From the NCBI RefSeq assembly GCF_026421305.1, contig NZ_JAPJBQ010000001.1, positions 1 through 64,000 of the forward strand: 64,000 nucleotides of DNA, read 5' to 3'. Positions 27,536-36,498 of this stretch are shown here, piece by piece (position 1 is the first letter of the stretch; each line of letters begins with the position of its first letter). The translations under genes were made by a program, and so were the position numbers. The stretch comes from Dyella silvae (GTDB taxonomy: Bacteria; Pseudomonadota; Gammaproteobacteria; Xanthomonadales; Rhodanobacteraceae). A model generated the notes under the pieces. The model was not told the origin of the DNA. It ran no database searches and saw only the letters and a list, made by a program, of their open reading frames with translations.

Positions 27536-28452
27536 TGAACGCACCACGCACGATCGCCGAGTATCTGAAGCAGCTGCGAGCCGCGCTGAAGGGGGCCGAC
27601 CCGGCGCTTGTTCAGGATGCGCTGTACGACGCGGAGGAACACCTGCGCGCCGAGCTCGCTGACAACCCGCAACGCAGCGAAGCGGAGATGCTGGCACATG
27701 TCGTCGGCACGTATGGCGCGCCGGAAGAAGTGGCGGACATCTATCGCGACCAGGAAATCAAGATTCAGCGCGCTCTGCGTCCGCCGCCGATGCCCAAGCG
27801 GCGCTCGCTGCTGGGCCGGTTCTTCGGCGTGGCGGCCGACTCGCATACATGGGGTGCGTTGTTCTACATGCTGCTGTCGCTGGCGACGGGCATCTTTTAT
27901 TTCACCTGGGCGGTGACGGGCGTTTCGCTCTCCGTCGGGCTGTCGGTGCTGATCATCGGCATCCCGTTCACCATCTTGTTCCTGGGCACGGTGCGTGCGC
28001 TGTCGCTGCTGGAAGGGCGCATTGTGGAGTCCATGCTGGGTGTACGCATGCCGCGCCGCCCGCCGTATCCCTCCAATGCGGGGAAATCGCTAGGCCAGCG
28101 CATTGGCGCGATCTTTACCGACGGGCGTACCTGGACCACGTTGTTCTACATGGTGCTGATGCTGCCATTGGGCGTCGTTTACTTCACGGTGACGATCACA
28201 TTGCTGGTCCTCTCGCTCGCTTTCATCGCCACGCCGCTACTGAAGGCGTTGAGTGTTGCCGACGTGATCTCTCTTCAGTGCGACACCCCACAGTGGCTAT
28301 GCGATAACAACTACTGGCCGCTGGCCGTACTGACCTGCATCGGTGGCGTGATCCTGCTGTTCGCTACGCTGCACCTGGTGCGCGGCATGGGCAAGTTCCA
28401 CGGCGCCATTGCAAAAGGCCTGCTGGTGCGCAGCGCCGGCGAGGGGCATTGA
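27535..28452 (+). CDS. DUF1700/sensor-domain integral membrane protein
   Basis: 305 residues. Residues 1-80 form a soluble helical domain (TIAEYLKQLRAALKGADPAL, AEEHLRAELADN, VVGTYGAPEEVADIYRDQE) like DUF1700/HAAS domains. Six or so membrane segments follow in two similar halves, each starting with a TW(G/T)(A/T)LFYM motif, the pattern of the bacterial Sensor domain. Overlaps the padR stop codon. Probably forms a sensing module with PadR; the signal is unknown. Confidence 0.8.
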   Translation: MNAPRTIAEYLKQLRAALKGADPALVQDALYDAEEHLRAELADNPQRSEAEMLAHVVGTYGAPEEVADIYRDQEIKIQRALRPPPMPKRRSLLGRFFGVAADSHTWGALFYMLLSLATGIFYFTWAVTGVSLSVGLSVLIIGIPFTILFLGTVRALSLLEGRIVESMLGVRMPRRPPYPSNAGKSLGQRIGAIFTDGRTWTTLFYMVLMLPLGVVYFTVTITLLVLSLAFIATPLLKALSVADVISLQCDTPQWLCDNNYWPLAVLTCIGGVILLFATLHLVRGMGKFHGAIAKGLLVRSAGEGH

Positions 28453-28455
28453 GCC

Positions 28456-28902
28456 GTGTCCGCCAACATGCTGGCCCGACTCGCGGGCGAATGGCAGGGC
28501 GAGGAAACCATTGCGACGACGCGATGGGGGCAGGGTGGTCCGGCAACCGGTCATGTCACGGCGTCATTGCAGCTCAATGGCCGGATTCTTGTGCAGGACT
28601 ATCGCGAAGAACGTGACGGCAAGACATCGTTGCAAGCGCACGCGGTATTCGTCGCGGAGCCTGACCACGACCAGTACAGCCTGTACTGGTTCGACAGTTA
28701 TGGCTTTGTGCCTGGCACCCCGGCACCCGGCGTATGGGATGGTGAACGTCTGACGTTCGTGCGTAGTTCGCCGCGCGGGCAGACGCGGCATGTCTATATG
28801 TTCGAGGGCGACGACGCGTTTGCCTTGAAGCTGGAAAGCTCTTTTGACGGTGGAGTAAGTTGGGAACCGGTGTTGAGCGGTTCTTATCGTCGTCTGGTTT
28901 GA
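28456..28902 (+). CDS. DUF1579-type small protein
   Basis: 148 residues from a GTG start three bases after the previous stop, with GAGGGG as ribosome-binding site. It begins MLARLAGEWQGEETI, and LYWFDSYGFVPGTPAPG and WEPVLSGSYRRL follow, which fits the lipocalin-like DUF1579 fold (the L-x-G-x-W start). No signal peptide, so cytoplasmic. Third gene of the padR operon by spacing. Biochemical role unknown. Confidence 0.65.
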   Translation: MSANMLARLAGEWQGEETIATTRWGQGGPATGHVTASLQLNGRILVQDYREERDGKTSLQAHAVFVAEPDHDQYSLYWFDSYGFVPGTPAPGVWDGERLTFVRSSPRGQTRHVYMFEGDDAFALKLESSFDGGVSWEPVLSGSYRRLV

Positions 28903-28913
28903 GTGACGAAGTG

Positions 28914-28975
28914 CGTCGCGCACATGGTGCGCTCCCACGACAGGCCTGACGGTGGGAGCGCACCCAGTGCGCGAC
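28914..28975. repeat. Paired inverted REP units (BIME-like)
   Basis: Nested palindrome: outer arms gtcgcgcac / gtgcgcgac and inner arms gtgcgctcccac (28927-28938) / gtgggagcgcac (28952-28963). Each half is a GTGGGAGCGCAC...GTGCGCGAC unit of the kind repeated in many Pseudomonas and Xanthomonad genomes; a single unit lies at 32924. It sits between two convergent genes and can act as a bidirectional terminator. Confidence 0.75.
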
Positions 28976-28982
28976 GGCTCGT

Positions 28983-30185
28983 TCAAACCAGCTGCAAATC
29001 CCGCGGGTGCGCCCCGGGAAACACCGACTGCAACTGGCTGCCCGACAGCCCCCACATGCGCCCCAGCAGCCCACCCAGCACGTCACGATAGTTGTTGAGC
29101 ACGGGATAGTCGCGGTTCTGGAACAGGTTCTGCGCATTCACGGCCACCTGCTGGCCGGCCACCCGGCCACCATTGACCTTGCCACCGAGTACCCAATACA
29201 CCGTGCCGTGTCCGTGGTCGGTGCCCTTGTTGCCGTTCTCGTGGAAGGTGCGGCCGAACTCGGAAACCACCACCACGACGGTGTTGTTCCACTCGTCCCC
29301 GAGCGCATCGGCATACGCGGCCAATCCCTTGCCAAGATTGGTGAGGTTGTTGGCCAGCTGACCGGTGGTGCTGCCCTGATTGACGTGCGTATCCCAGCCG
29401 CCCACATCCACGAAGCCCAGGCGGTACTGGTCGCGCATCATGGTGGCGATGCGCTGGGTTTCGTCGGCAAAATTCTTGGCGTTGGGAGCACCACGGTTGG
29501 CCTTCATCATTTCGTCTTGCAGCTCTTTGGAGACGGTCTGGCGTAGTTCCAGACCGTCCGCCGCCGCCGAGGCCAGCGAGGTGTCGCGATACATGCCGGC
29601 CAAAATGCCCGACTGCCGGTCATCGAACACCGGCTTGGGATTGCCGCGCAGCGAGATGTTGGGAATGTCGCGCTTACCGCCCTGGAAGCTGAGCGGCAGC
29701 GCATCCGTGAAGGCGATGGGCGGTACGTCGGCCATCTGTCCCGAGAGGCGCGCCATGAAGCCGGAGCGGAAATCGCTGCGGGTGCTGCTCGGTTCGCCCG
29801 ACTCGATGTTGTCCTGCGTTTCGAAGTGGCTGCGGGTCAGATCGTCGGTACCGGCGAATGGCACGAATGCGATCTGCCGCTTCTGCCAAAGCGGATAGAT
29901 GGAATCGCGCAGTACCGGATTGAGTGCCCATTCGCCATCGAGTCCGATGGCGCTGTTGGTGTTGTACGGGTCGGGCCTGGCAATGGAAAGTGTAGGGCGC
30001 GATTCGTAATAGAAGTCGCTGCTATAGGGCACCAGCAGGTTGTTGCAGTCGTAGCCGCCGCGCAAGAACACCAGCAGGAAGCGCGGACTGGTGGCCGGGG
30101 CGGCAAACAATTTGCCGGAGAAGGAGAGGGCAGGTGCGGCGACAGCAGCGGTAGCGGCGGCGAGCAAGAATTCGCGGCGGTTCAT
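28983..30185 (-). CDS. DUF1501-family exported protein
   Basis: 400 residues. The N-terminus MNRREFLLAAATAAVAA is a Tat-type signal; the body has LLVFLRGGYDCNNLLVPY, VDVGGWDTHVNQ, VVVSEFGRTFHENGNKGTDHG and HGTVYWVLGG, signatures of DUF1501 (alkaline-phosphatase-like sulfatase fold). The start at 30185 is fixed by the Tat motif. It follows the DUF1800 gene by 11 bases. The pair is conserved across many bacteria, but the substrate and reaction are unknown. Confidence 0.85.
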   Translation of the reverse strand: MNRREFLLAAATAAVAAPALSFSGKLFAAPATSPRFLLVFLRGGYDCNNLLVPYSSDFYYESRPTLSIARPDPYNTNSAIGLDGEWALNPVLRDSIYPLWQKRQIAFVPFAGTDDLTRSHFETQDNIESGEPSSTRSDFRSGFMARLSGQMADVPPIAFTDALPLSFQGGKRDIPNISLRGNPKPVFDDRQSGILAGMYRDTSLASAAADGLELRQTVSKELQDEMMKANRGAPNAKNFADETQRIATMMRDQYRLGFVDVGGWDTHVNQGSTTGQLANNLTNLGKGLAAYADALGDEWNNTVVVVVSEFGRTFHENGNKGTDHGHGTVYWVLGGKVNGGRVAGQQVAVNAQNLFQNRDYPVLNNYRDVLGGLLGRMWGLSGSQLQSVFPGAHPRDLQLV

Positions 30186-30196
30186 GGCAGTCTGCC

Positions 30197-31753
30197 TCAG
30201 CGGTAGTTGAAGTCGGGCGAGGAGAGCAGGAAGGTGTTCCATTCCTGCTGCGAAGTGGCCTTGGCCAGTGCGTCGCGCGTGGGCGCGCTCAGCTTGGTAT
30301 CGAAGGTGTCGTAGTACAGGCGGGTGGTGAGCATGGGGAAATCGCCGCCCGTTTTCGGCTGTCCTTCCGGCGTAAGCAGGCGGTTGTTGCCGGTGCCGAT
30401 GGCGCCCGCGATCTCGAAGCGTTTGGCCATCTGTCCGGAGCTGGACCAGCCGCTGCTATCCAGCGGCCAGCCGTCGGGCGTAAGACGGCCAAACACCGGT
30501 TCGCCCAGCTGGTTGAGCCAGTTGAGCAGCGGCTTGGCGTTGGCGATGGGTTTGCCGTCGTAGGCCATGCGAACCGAGGAGACCACAAACTGCATGGGAT
30601 CCTTGAACTTCTTGCCGTAGCTGGCGGCCAGCTCCTTCGAATCGAACATGGTGCGAAGCACTTCGGCGATGTCGCCGTCGGTACGCTGGAAGGTGTGGGC
30701 CATCTTTGCCACCAGTTCGGGCGGCGGGTTATCGGAGACGAAGTACTCGGCGAGTTTCTTCGAGATGAACTGGGCGCAAGCCGGCTGTTTGGTAATCAGG
30801 TCGACGGCTTCAGTGATTTCGTCAAAGCCGCTGCCCTTGATCTTGTGGCCAAGCAATACCTTGTCGCTGTAATCGTGGCGCGCCGGGTTGAACTCGAACA
30901 TGCCGTTGCGCACGAACATGGCGGCGAAGCGCGGATGCTGTTGCAGGCCTGGGCGGTCACGCAACGGTGCCACGCCGGCACCGGTGAGGATGAGTGCAAG
31001 CTGCTGCACGTCCTGCTGCGTGTAGCCGGAACCCACACCCAGCGTATGCAGCTCCATCAGCTCGCGGGCGTAGTTCTCGTTGACGTGATCCTTGGCGTTT
31101 TGTGCGTTGTCCAGGAACTCCATCATCGCCGGACTTTCCAGCGTCGCCATCACCAGATCGCGAAACTTGCCCAATGCGTGGGGGCGAATGGCGTTCTGCG
31201 CATAGTCGGCGGCCACCCAGCGCACGCGGCCCTTGGCGCCGTACACACTGAAATGATTGAGCCAGAACCACACCATCTGTTCTTTGAGCTGGTTGGGCCC
31301 ATAGATGGCGTGCAGCATTTCGATCTGTTGCGCCTGCTGCAGCAGATCATTGGCATGTTGTTGCTGCGCTTTTTTGGCGGCGTTTTTGTCGTCGCCGTCG
31401 GGCATGTTCTTGATCTTCTCCTGCTCGTCGCGCAGGTTGGTCAGCAACTGCTCGGTGGGCGTATTGGCTACTTCGTACGACTGGATGAGGGCGGTGATCG
31501 GTGCCGGCAGGTCGTCGTTGATGCGTCCGTCCAGCTGCCGGTCGAACAGGCGCGAGCGGCCGATGTCGCGGTACATGGCGACGGTGGAGCTGTCGAGTTC
31601 GAAGCTGTCCCGGCGCAGCCAGTCCACATCGTCCTGCGAAAGTGCACGGGCGTCGCGTGCCGCTGCCGTGCCGGTGCCGAGCACGAGCAGCATGCCCAAG
31701 ACGGTCAGCCAGGGGCGGACGTAGCATGAGGGGTGTTTCCGGGTATCGCGCAT
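30197..31753 (-). CDS. DUF1800-family exported protein
   Basis: 518 residues with an N-terminal signal peptide (LTVLGMLLVLGTGTAAA). Family signatures: MVWFWLNHFSVYG, YARELMELHTLGV, YTQQDVQQLALILTG and DKVLLGHKIKG. DUF1800 proteins travel with DUF1501 partners, as here (11-base gap, same strand). The role is unknown; a cell-surface or polysaccharide function is often guessed. The gene starts the two-gene operon. Confidence 0.85.
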   Translation of the reverse strand: MRDTRKHPSCYVRPWLTVLGMLLVLGTGTAAARDARALSQDDVDWLRRDSFELDSSTVAMYRDIGRSRLFDRQLDGRINDDLPAPITALIQSYEVANTPTEQLLTNLRDEQEKIKNMPDGDDKNAAKKAQQQHANDLLQQAQQIEMLHAIYGPNQLKEQMVWFWLNHFSVYGAKGRVRWVAADYAQNAIRPHALGKFRDLVMATLESPAMMEFLDNAQNAKDHVNENYARELMELHTLGVGSGYTQQDVQQLALILTGAGVAPLRDRPGLQQHPRFAAMFVRNGMFEFNPARHDYSDKVLLGHKIKGSGFDEITEAVDLITKQPACAQFISKKLAEYFVSDNPPPELVAKMAHTFQRTDGDIAEVLRTMFDSKELAASYGKKFKDPMQFVVSSVRMAYDGKPIANAKPLLNWLNQLGEPVFGRLTPDGWPLDSSGWSSSGQMAKRFEIAGAIGTGNNRLLTPEGQPKTGGDFPMLTTRLYYDTFDTKLSAPTRDALAKATSQQEWNTFLLSSPDFNYR

Positions 31754-31914
31754 GCGTCGGGGTTCCAGTCGGCAAGGTTGAACGACGGCGTTGGCTAGGC
31801 AGTGTCAACGCGGCAGTTGACGTCCGGCTTACCGGATGGCGGGCGGGATGTGCAAATTTGTTCGGCGCGGATTCATACGATGGCGCCTTGCCGCTCGCCC
31901 GGCCGGGCGGAGCG

Positions 31915-32202
31915 CTAAAACTCGTCGACGAACTCCACCACCGCCCCCAGCAGCGAGGCCTCGACCTCTGTCACCGCACGCACGGCGTCGGCGTGCAGGG
32001 TGTCCGAGGCCTGTACTTCGATCAGGAATAGCTCGCCGCCGTTGTCGTCCACCAGGTCAGTGGAGCTGGAGTCGTCGCGCAGATGGCCCGTCTCGTCATC
32101 GAGCTCTTCGACGTGCTCGATGCCATCGATGCCGTGCAGGATGCTCAGCATCGTGTCCGCGTCGTCGCGGCTTCCGGTCATGCGGATGTGGATCGTGGGC
32201 AT
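31915..32202 (-). CDS. Small acidic cytoplasmic protein, unknown
   Basis: 95 residues, strongly acidic (DDADTMLSILHGIDGIEHVE, ELDDETGHLRDDSSSTD). The opening PTIHIRMTGSRDDADTMLSI and a later beta-alpha pattern suggest an ACT- or ferredoxin-like fold, but no family is recognised. The ATG at 32202 is preferred because the coding-like pattern begins there. Divergent from the methyltransferase at 32309, with about 106 bases between. Confidence 0.6.
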   Translation of the reverse strand: MPTIHIRMTGSRDDADTMLSILHGIDGIEHVEELDDETGHLRDDSSSTDLVDDNGGELFLIEVQASDTLHADAVRAVTEVEASLLGAVVEFVDEF

Positions 32203-32308
32203 GTTGGGCGGCTCCCAGATTCCAGCATCGCTATGCTGAGACAACCCATGTTCAAAACAGGTGATTGCCGCCAGTAGGCTAGACTTATGGCGTCACTGGA
32301 GAGTCTTT

Positions 32309-32914
32309 GTGTCCAAGATTTACGACCGCGCCTATTTCGACAAGTGGTACCGCCACCCCGATCACTCTGTCGCTTCCACGGCAGAGCTGAAGCGCAAAGT
32401 GGCCATGGTGGTGGCACAAGCCGAGTACTACCTGGGCCGGCCCATACGCAACGTGCTCGATGTGGGGTGTGGCGAAGCCGTATGGCGGGCGCCGCTGCGC
32501 GCGCTGCGGCCCGGCATTCACTACCAGGGACTGGATGCCAGTGAATATGCCGTCGCGCGCTACGGCCGCAGCCGCAACATCGGACTGGCACGATTCGGAC
32601 AGCTGGAATATCTGCGCTTCGATCACCTGTTCGATCTGATCGTCTGCACGGACGTGCTGCATTACCTCAAGCCTGCGGAAATCCGCGCGGGTCTTGCGGG
32701 CATCAGCGACATGCTCGAAGGCGTGGCGTTCCTCGAAGTGTTCACCAGCAAGGATGGTGTGGACGGCGACATGGAAGGCTTTCATTCGCGCGCGCCGTCC
32801 TGGTACCTGAAGACGTTCAACGATGCCGGCCTGATGCCGTGCGGTTCGCATTGCTACCTTGGGCCGAGGCTCGAGCGCCGGGTAGCTGCGTTGGAGCGTG
32901 CTCAGAGCATCTGA
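32309..32914 (+). CDS. Class I SAM-dependent methyltransferase
   Basis: 201 residues from a GTG preceded by GGAGAG. Motif I reads VLDVGCGEAVWRAPL, then YQGLDASEYAV, the middle motif FDLIVCTDVLHYL and a final YLGPRLERRVAALE. It is small and lacks a substrate domain, as in free-standing methyltransferases of unknown specificity. An upstream ATG (32261) has no ribosome-binding site. It converges with the porin gene across a REP unit. Confidence 0.75.
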   Translation: MSKIYDRAYFDKWYRHPDHSVASTAELKRKVAMVVAQAEYYLGRPIRNVLDVGCGEAVWRAPLRALRPGIHYQGLDASEYAVARYGRSRNIGLARFGQLEYLRFDHLFDLIVCTDVLHYLKPAEIRAGLAGISDMLEGVAFLEVFTSKDGVDGDMEGFHSRAPSWYLKTFNDAGLMPCGSHCYLGPRLERRVAALERAQSI

Positions 32915-32923
32915 TGTTTTTAT

Positions 32924-32946
32924 GCAGGAGCGCACTTGTGCGCGAC
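32924..32946. repeat. Single REP unit
   Basis: gcaggagcgcacttgtgcgcgac, the same family as the paired units at 28914. It lies between convergent genes and contains the gcgcac/gtgcgc hairpin. Confidence 0.7.
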
Positions 32947-32975
32947 TGTAGCGTCGTCGCGCATGCAGGGTGATC

Positions 32976-34301
32976 TCAGAACTCCACGTGTGCCCGCAGG
33001 CCCACGAAGCGCGCCGGGCCGCGGTCGCGGTTGTAGCCCGGGTTGTGGATCAGCTGCAGATCCGGGCTCAGCGTGAGGTGGGCGATCGGCGTGAAGCTGT
33101 AGTACGCCTCGAGAATCTGCTCGTGCCCGTAGTTGAGCGCGCCATCACCCAGCACGAAGCCGTCGCCACCCAGCGCGAGGTAGTTGCGATGGTCGCGTGA
33201 CAGGCCGTTGATATCCAAGGCGACGGCGAAATGATCCGTGGGGCGGCCCCAATGCACGCCGGAAAGCTGAAAGCCTCCGCTTAGTGTGCGATCGACCTCG
33301 GTGAATACGAACGATTCGGTACGGCCGTTGTTCCATCCCGCACGCATGAACAGACCGGTGTCGCCCTGATCGGCAAGAGGGAGTTCGCCATTGATGGCGA
33401 AACCGTATTTGAGCCTGCCCGGCTGGTCATTGGCGCGGATGTCGGGGCGCTGGCCCGTGGCAAGCGCGATCGCGATGGCATCGCTGTAGATGCCCATGCG
33501 CGCCGTATTGCGGAAGGCCAGAAAGCGTAACGCCCAGCCATCGGGTGAAGGTTGTACGGTGAGTTCGATCTGCTGACCTTGCGAGTCGCTGAGCGAACTG
33601 ACCAGCCGCTGGCCGTTGGCCTCATAAGGCATGCGATAGATGCCGTAGCGCAGGCTCCAGCCGTTATCGAGCCACGCCATCATCAGGCCTTCGGTGTAGC
33701 CGCGTGTGTCGGCCGCGAAATCCCACGCGGTGTTGTTGAACAGCGACCAGTTCATGAACTGCGTGCGTGTGCTGCCGGCGTAGCGGTTCTTGTCGAAGTC
33801 ATCGTTGACGGCCATCTTGCCGAGCTTCACTTCGAAGCGCCGCGTGGATTCTTCTCCGGGCAGTTGATCCTGCGCGCGTTCCAGCGTGGTGGTGTCGCCG
33901 CCCAATGGCCAGGTCCAGCGCAGATAAGCGCGCGCAAGATAGGGCGTCTTGCCAAGCGATACCGTGCCCGAACGGATCACGTCGCCGTTGGTGAGGCCGC
34001 CGAGGCCGGTGGCCCCGGACACCCCTTCGCCTTTGAACATTTCCACGTCGGCATAAAGTTGCAGACGAGCAGGTAATGCCACGCCGAAATACAGGCCAAA
34101 GGTATGCGAGCGCGCCGTGTCGCCATCGGGATGCAGGCTCATGTCGCCTGCATAAGGCGAGTGCAGCCAATCCTGATGCTGATCGACAAAGGTGTACTGC
34201 GCGCCCAGCCATTGCGGTATGAACAACGGCGCCTCATCCGCGTGCAGGGCGCACACAGTGAGCAAGAGCGACAACGCAACGGGTACGGTCTTCGGTCGCA
34301 T
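32976..34301 (-). CDS. OprB-type carbohydrate-selective porin
   Basis: 441 residues: signal peptide (ALSLLLTVCALHA), then alternating beta-strand pattern and a terminal VGLRAHVEF that ends in Phe, as outer-membrane barrels do. Family hints are FGLYFGVALPARLQLYADVEMF, KTPYLARAYLRWTW and the C-terminal AYYSFTPIAHLTLSPDLQLI, matching OprB-like porins. The ATG at 34301 starts the signal peptide. No sugar-uptake genes lie next to it. Confidence 0.75.
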   Translation of the reverse strand: MRPKTVPVALSLLLTVCALHADEAPLFIPQWLGAQYTFVDQHQDWLHSPYAGDMSLHPDGDTARSHTFGLYFGVALPARLQLYADVEMFKGEGVSGATGLGGLTNGDVIRSGTVSLGKTPYLARAYLRWTWPLGGDTTTLERAQDQLPGEESTRRFEVKLGKMAVNDDFDKNRYAGSTRTQFMNWSLFNNTAWDFAADTRGYTEGLMMAWLDNGWSLRYGIYRMPYEANGQRLVSSLSDSQGQQIELTVQPSPDGWALRFLAFRNTARMGIYSDAIAIALATGQRPDIRANDQPGRLKYGFAINGELPLADQGDTGLFMRAGWNNGRTESFVFTEVDRTLSGGFQLSGVHWGRPTDHFAVALDINGLSRDHRNYLALGGDGFVLGDGALNYGHEQILEAYYSFTPIAHLTLSPDLQLIHNPGYNRDRGPARFVGLRAHVEF

Positions 34302-34370
34302 CAGACGGGGCTGGGTGGCGGAAGAGGGTGGGTGAATTACCTTATCGCAGGTGGACGGCATCACCCATGC

Positions 34371-34396
34371 AAAAGGGCCACCTTGCGGTGGCCCTT
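34371..34396 (-). terminator. Terminator of typA
   Basis: Hairpin with arms aagggccacc / ggtggccctt, followed on the minus strand by TTTT. It starts 20 bases after the typA stop codon. Confidence 0.8.
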
Positions 34397-34415
34397 CTGT
34401 GACGCATCGAATGGA

Positions 34416-36266
34416 TCAGGCCACGCCGCGAGAGGCTTTCTTGCGGTCGTTTTCCGTCAGGTGCTTCTTGCGCATGCGGATTTCCTTCGGGGTGACTTCG
34501 ACCAGCTCGTCGTCGTCGATGAAGTCCAGCGCCTGCTCCAGCGAGAACTTGGTCGCCGGGGTGAGCTGGATCGCATCATCCTTGCCGGAGGCGCGCATGT
34601 TGGTCAGCGGCTTGGGCTTGATGGCGTTGACGGTGAGGTCGTTGTCCTTGGCGTGGATGCCGATGAGCTGGCCTTCGTACACCGAGTCGCCTTCCGCAGC
34701 GAACAGCTTGCCGCGATCCTGCAGCGGGCCAAGCGAGTAGGCCGGGGTGGTGCCGCCGGCGTTGGCGATCATCACGCCGTTGAGGCGCTTGGCGATGGCC
34801 ACCGGCGTGTACGGACCGTAGTGGTCGAACACGTGGAACAGCAGGCCCGAACCCTGGGTGAGGGTCTTGAACTGGTTCTGGAAGCCGATCAGGCCACGGG
34901 CCGGGATCAGGTACTCAAGGCGCACGCGGCCCTTGCCGTCCGACACCATGTTCTTCAGGTCACCCTTGCGGATGCCCAGGCGCTCCATCACGCCGCCCTG
35001 GTGCTGCTCTTCGATGTCGACCACCAGCTGCTCGATCGGCTCCATCTTCTGGCCGTCGATTTCCTTGATGATCACTTCCGGACGCGACACGGCCAGCTCG
35101 TAGCCTTCGCGGCGCATGTTTTCGATCAGCACCGAGAGGTGCAGTTCGCCACGGCCCGAGACCAGGAACTTGTCGGCGTCGGAACCATCTTCCACGCGCA
35201 GTGCCACGTTGTGCACCTTCTCGCGGTCGAGGCGCTCACGCAGCTGACGGCTGGTGAGGAACTTGCCGCCCGACAGGTCCTTGTTGCCGACGAACGGCGA
35301 GTTGTTGACCTGGAAGGTCATGCTGATCATCGGCTCGTCGACGCTCAGCGCCGGCAGCGCTTCGGGATTGTCGATCGAGGTGACGGTGTCGGAAATGGTC
35401 AGCTCGGGGATGCCCGAGATGGCGACGATGTCGCCGGCCTCGGCCGTATCCTGCTCGATGCGCTCGAGACCGAGGAAGCCGAGCACCTGGCCGATCTTGC
35501 CCTGGCGCTTCTTGCCTTCGCGGTCGATCACGGCGACCGGCATGCCCTTCTTCAGGGTGCCGCGCTGGATGCGGCCGATGCCGATGACGCCGACGAAGTT
35601 GTTGTAGTCCAGCTGGCTGATGCGCATCTGGAAGGCGCCTTCCGGATCCACGTCCGGCTTCGGCGCGTGCTGCATGATCGCTTCGTACAGCGGGGTCATG
35701 TCGCCTTCGCGGGCGTTTTCGTCCAGCGAGGCGTAACCGTTCAGCGCCGAGGCGTAAACGATCGGGAATTCCATCTGCTCGTCGGTGGCGCCGAGCTTCT
35801 CGAAGAGATCCCACACCTGCTCGACCACCCACTCCGGACGGGCGCCCGGGCGGTCAACCTTGTTGACCACGACGATGGGCTTGAAGCCCATGGCGAACGC
35901 CTTCTGGGTCACGAAGCGCGTCTGCGGCATCGGGCCGTCCATCGCGTCGACCAGGATAAGCACGGTGTCCACCATCGACAGCACGCGCTCCACCTCGCCG
36001 CCGAAGTCGGCATGGCCTGGGGTGTCGACGATGTTGATGCGGTTCTTGGCGCCGGTCTTCTTGTTTTCCCAGGTGATGGCCGTGTTCTTGGCCAGGATCG
36101 TGATGCCACGCTCCTTTTCCTGGTCATTGCTGTCCATCACGCGCTCGGCGAGCACGGTGCGCTCGTTGAGGGTGCCGGACTGCTTGAGCAGCTGGTCGAC
36201 GAGCGTGGTCTTGCCATGGTCAACGTGGGCGACGATGGCGATATTGCGCAGATTTTCGATGGACAT
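34416..36266 (-). CDS. typA: Ribosome-associated GTPase TypA/BipA
   Basis: 616 residues, the usual family length. G-motifs: [40 protein letters not shown] and [12 protein letters not shown]-like domains III and V and the unique C-terminal domain follow, with [12 protein letters not shown] and [10 protein letters not shown]. It acts on 50S assembly and stress or cold adaptation. Monocistronic, with its own terminator at 34371 and a divergent neighbour at 36499. Confidence 0.95.
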   Translation of the reverse strand: MSIENLRNIAIVAHVDHGKTTLVDQLLKQSGTLNERTVLAERVMDSNDQEKERGITILAKNTAITWENKKTGAKNRINIVDTPGHADFGGEVERVLSMVDTVLILVDAMDGPMPQTRFVTQKAFAMGFKPIVVVNKVDRPGARPEWVVEQVWDLFEKLGATDEQMEFPIVYASALNGYASLDENAREGDMTPLYEAIMQHAPKPDVDPEGAFQMRISQLDYNNFVGVIGIGRIQRGTLKKGMPVAVIDREGKKRQGKIGQVLGFLGLERIEQDTAEAGDIVAISGIPELTISDTVTSIDNPEALPALSVDEPMISMTFQVNNSPFVGNKDLSGGKFLTSRQLRERLDREKVHNVALRVEDGSDADKFLVSGRGELHLSVLIENMRREGYELAVSRPEVIIKEIDGQKMEPIEQLVVDIEEQHQGGVMERLGIRKGDLKNMVSDGKGRVRLEYLIPARGLIGFQNQFKTLTQGSGLLFHVFDHYGPYTPVAIAKRLNGVMIANAGGTTPAYSLGPLQDRGKLFAAEGDSVYEGQLIGIHAKDNDLTVNAIKPKPLTNMRASGKDDAIQLTPATKFSLEQALDFIDDDELVEVTPKEIRMRKKHLTENDRKKASRGVA

Positions 36267-36498
36267 GAGGTCGGCTCGGGCGGCTCGGGGCCGTCACGTG
36301 AGGTTTCAGTAGGGATAACCCGACGATTATACGTACTTATGTGACAGCTTGCCTGAAGGCCGTGCGCGACCCCCTTTTGGGGCCGTCCGGTCACCGGCCG
36401 TGCGGTGCCGGGGGAGGGGTCATCACCGCATGGCGACCGTACCTGTGCTGGACTTTGGCGCAGTTGTGGGCGCGCTGACGCGCGCAAGGGTGGACGGC

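Noticed and set aside
34104-36344. Long plus-strand open frame (over 740 codons) opposite typA
   Set aside because: It is antisense to a certain typA gene, rich in His/Arg/Val as expected for the mirror of GC-rich codons, and has no domain.
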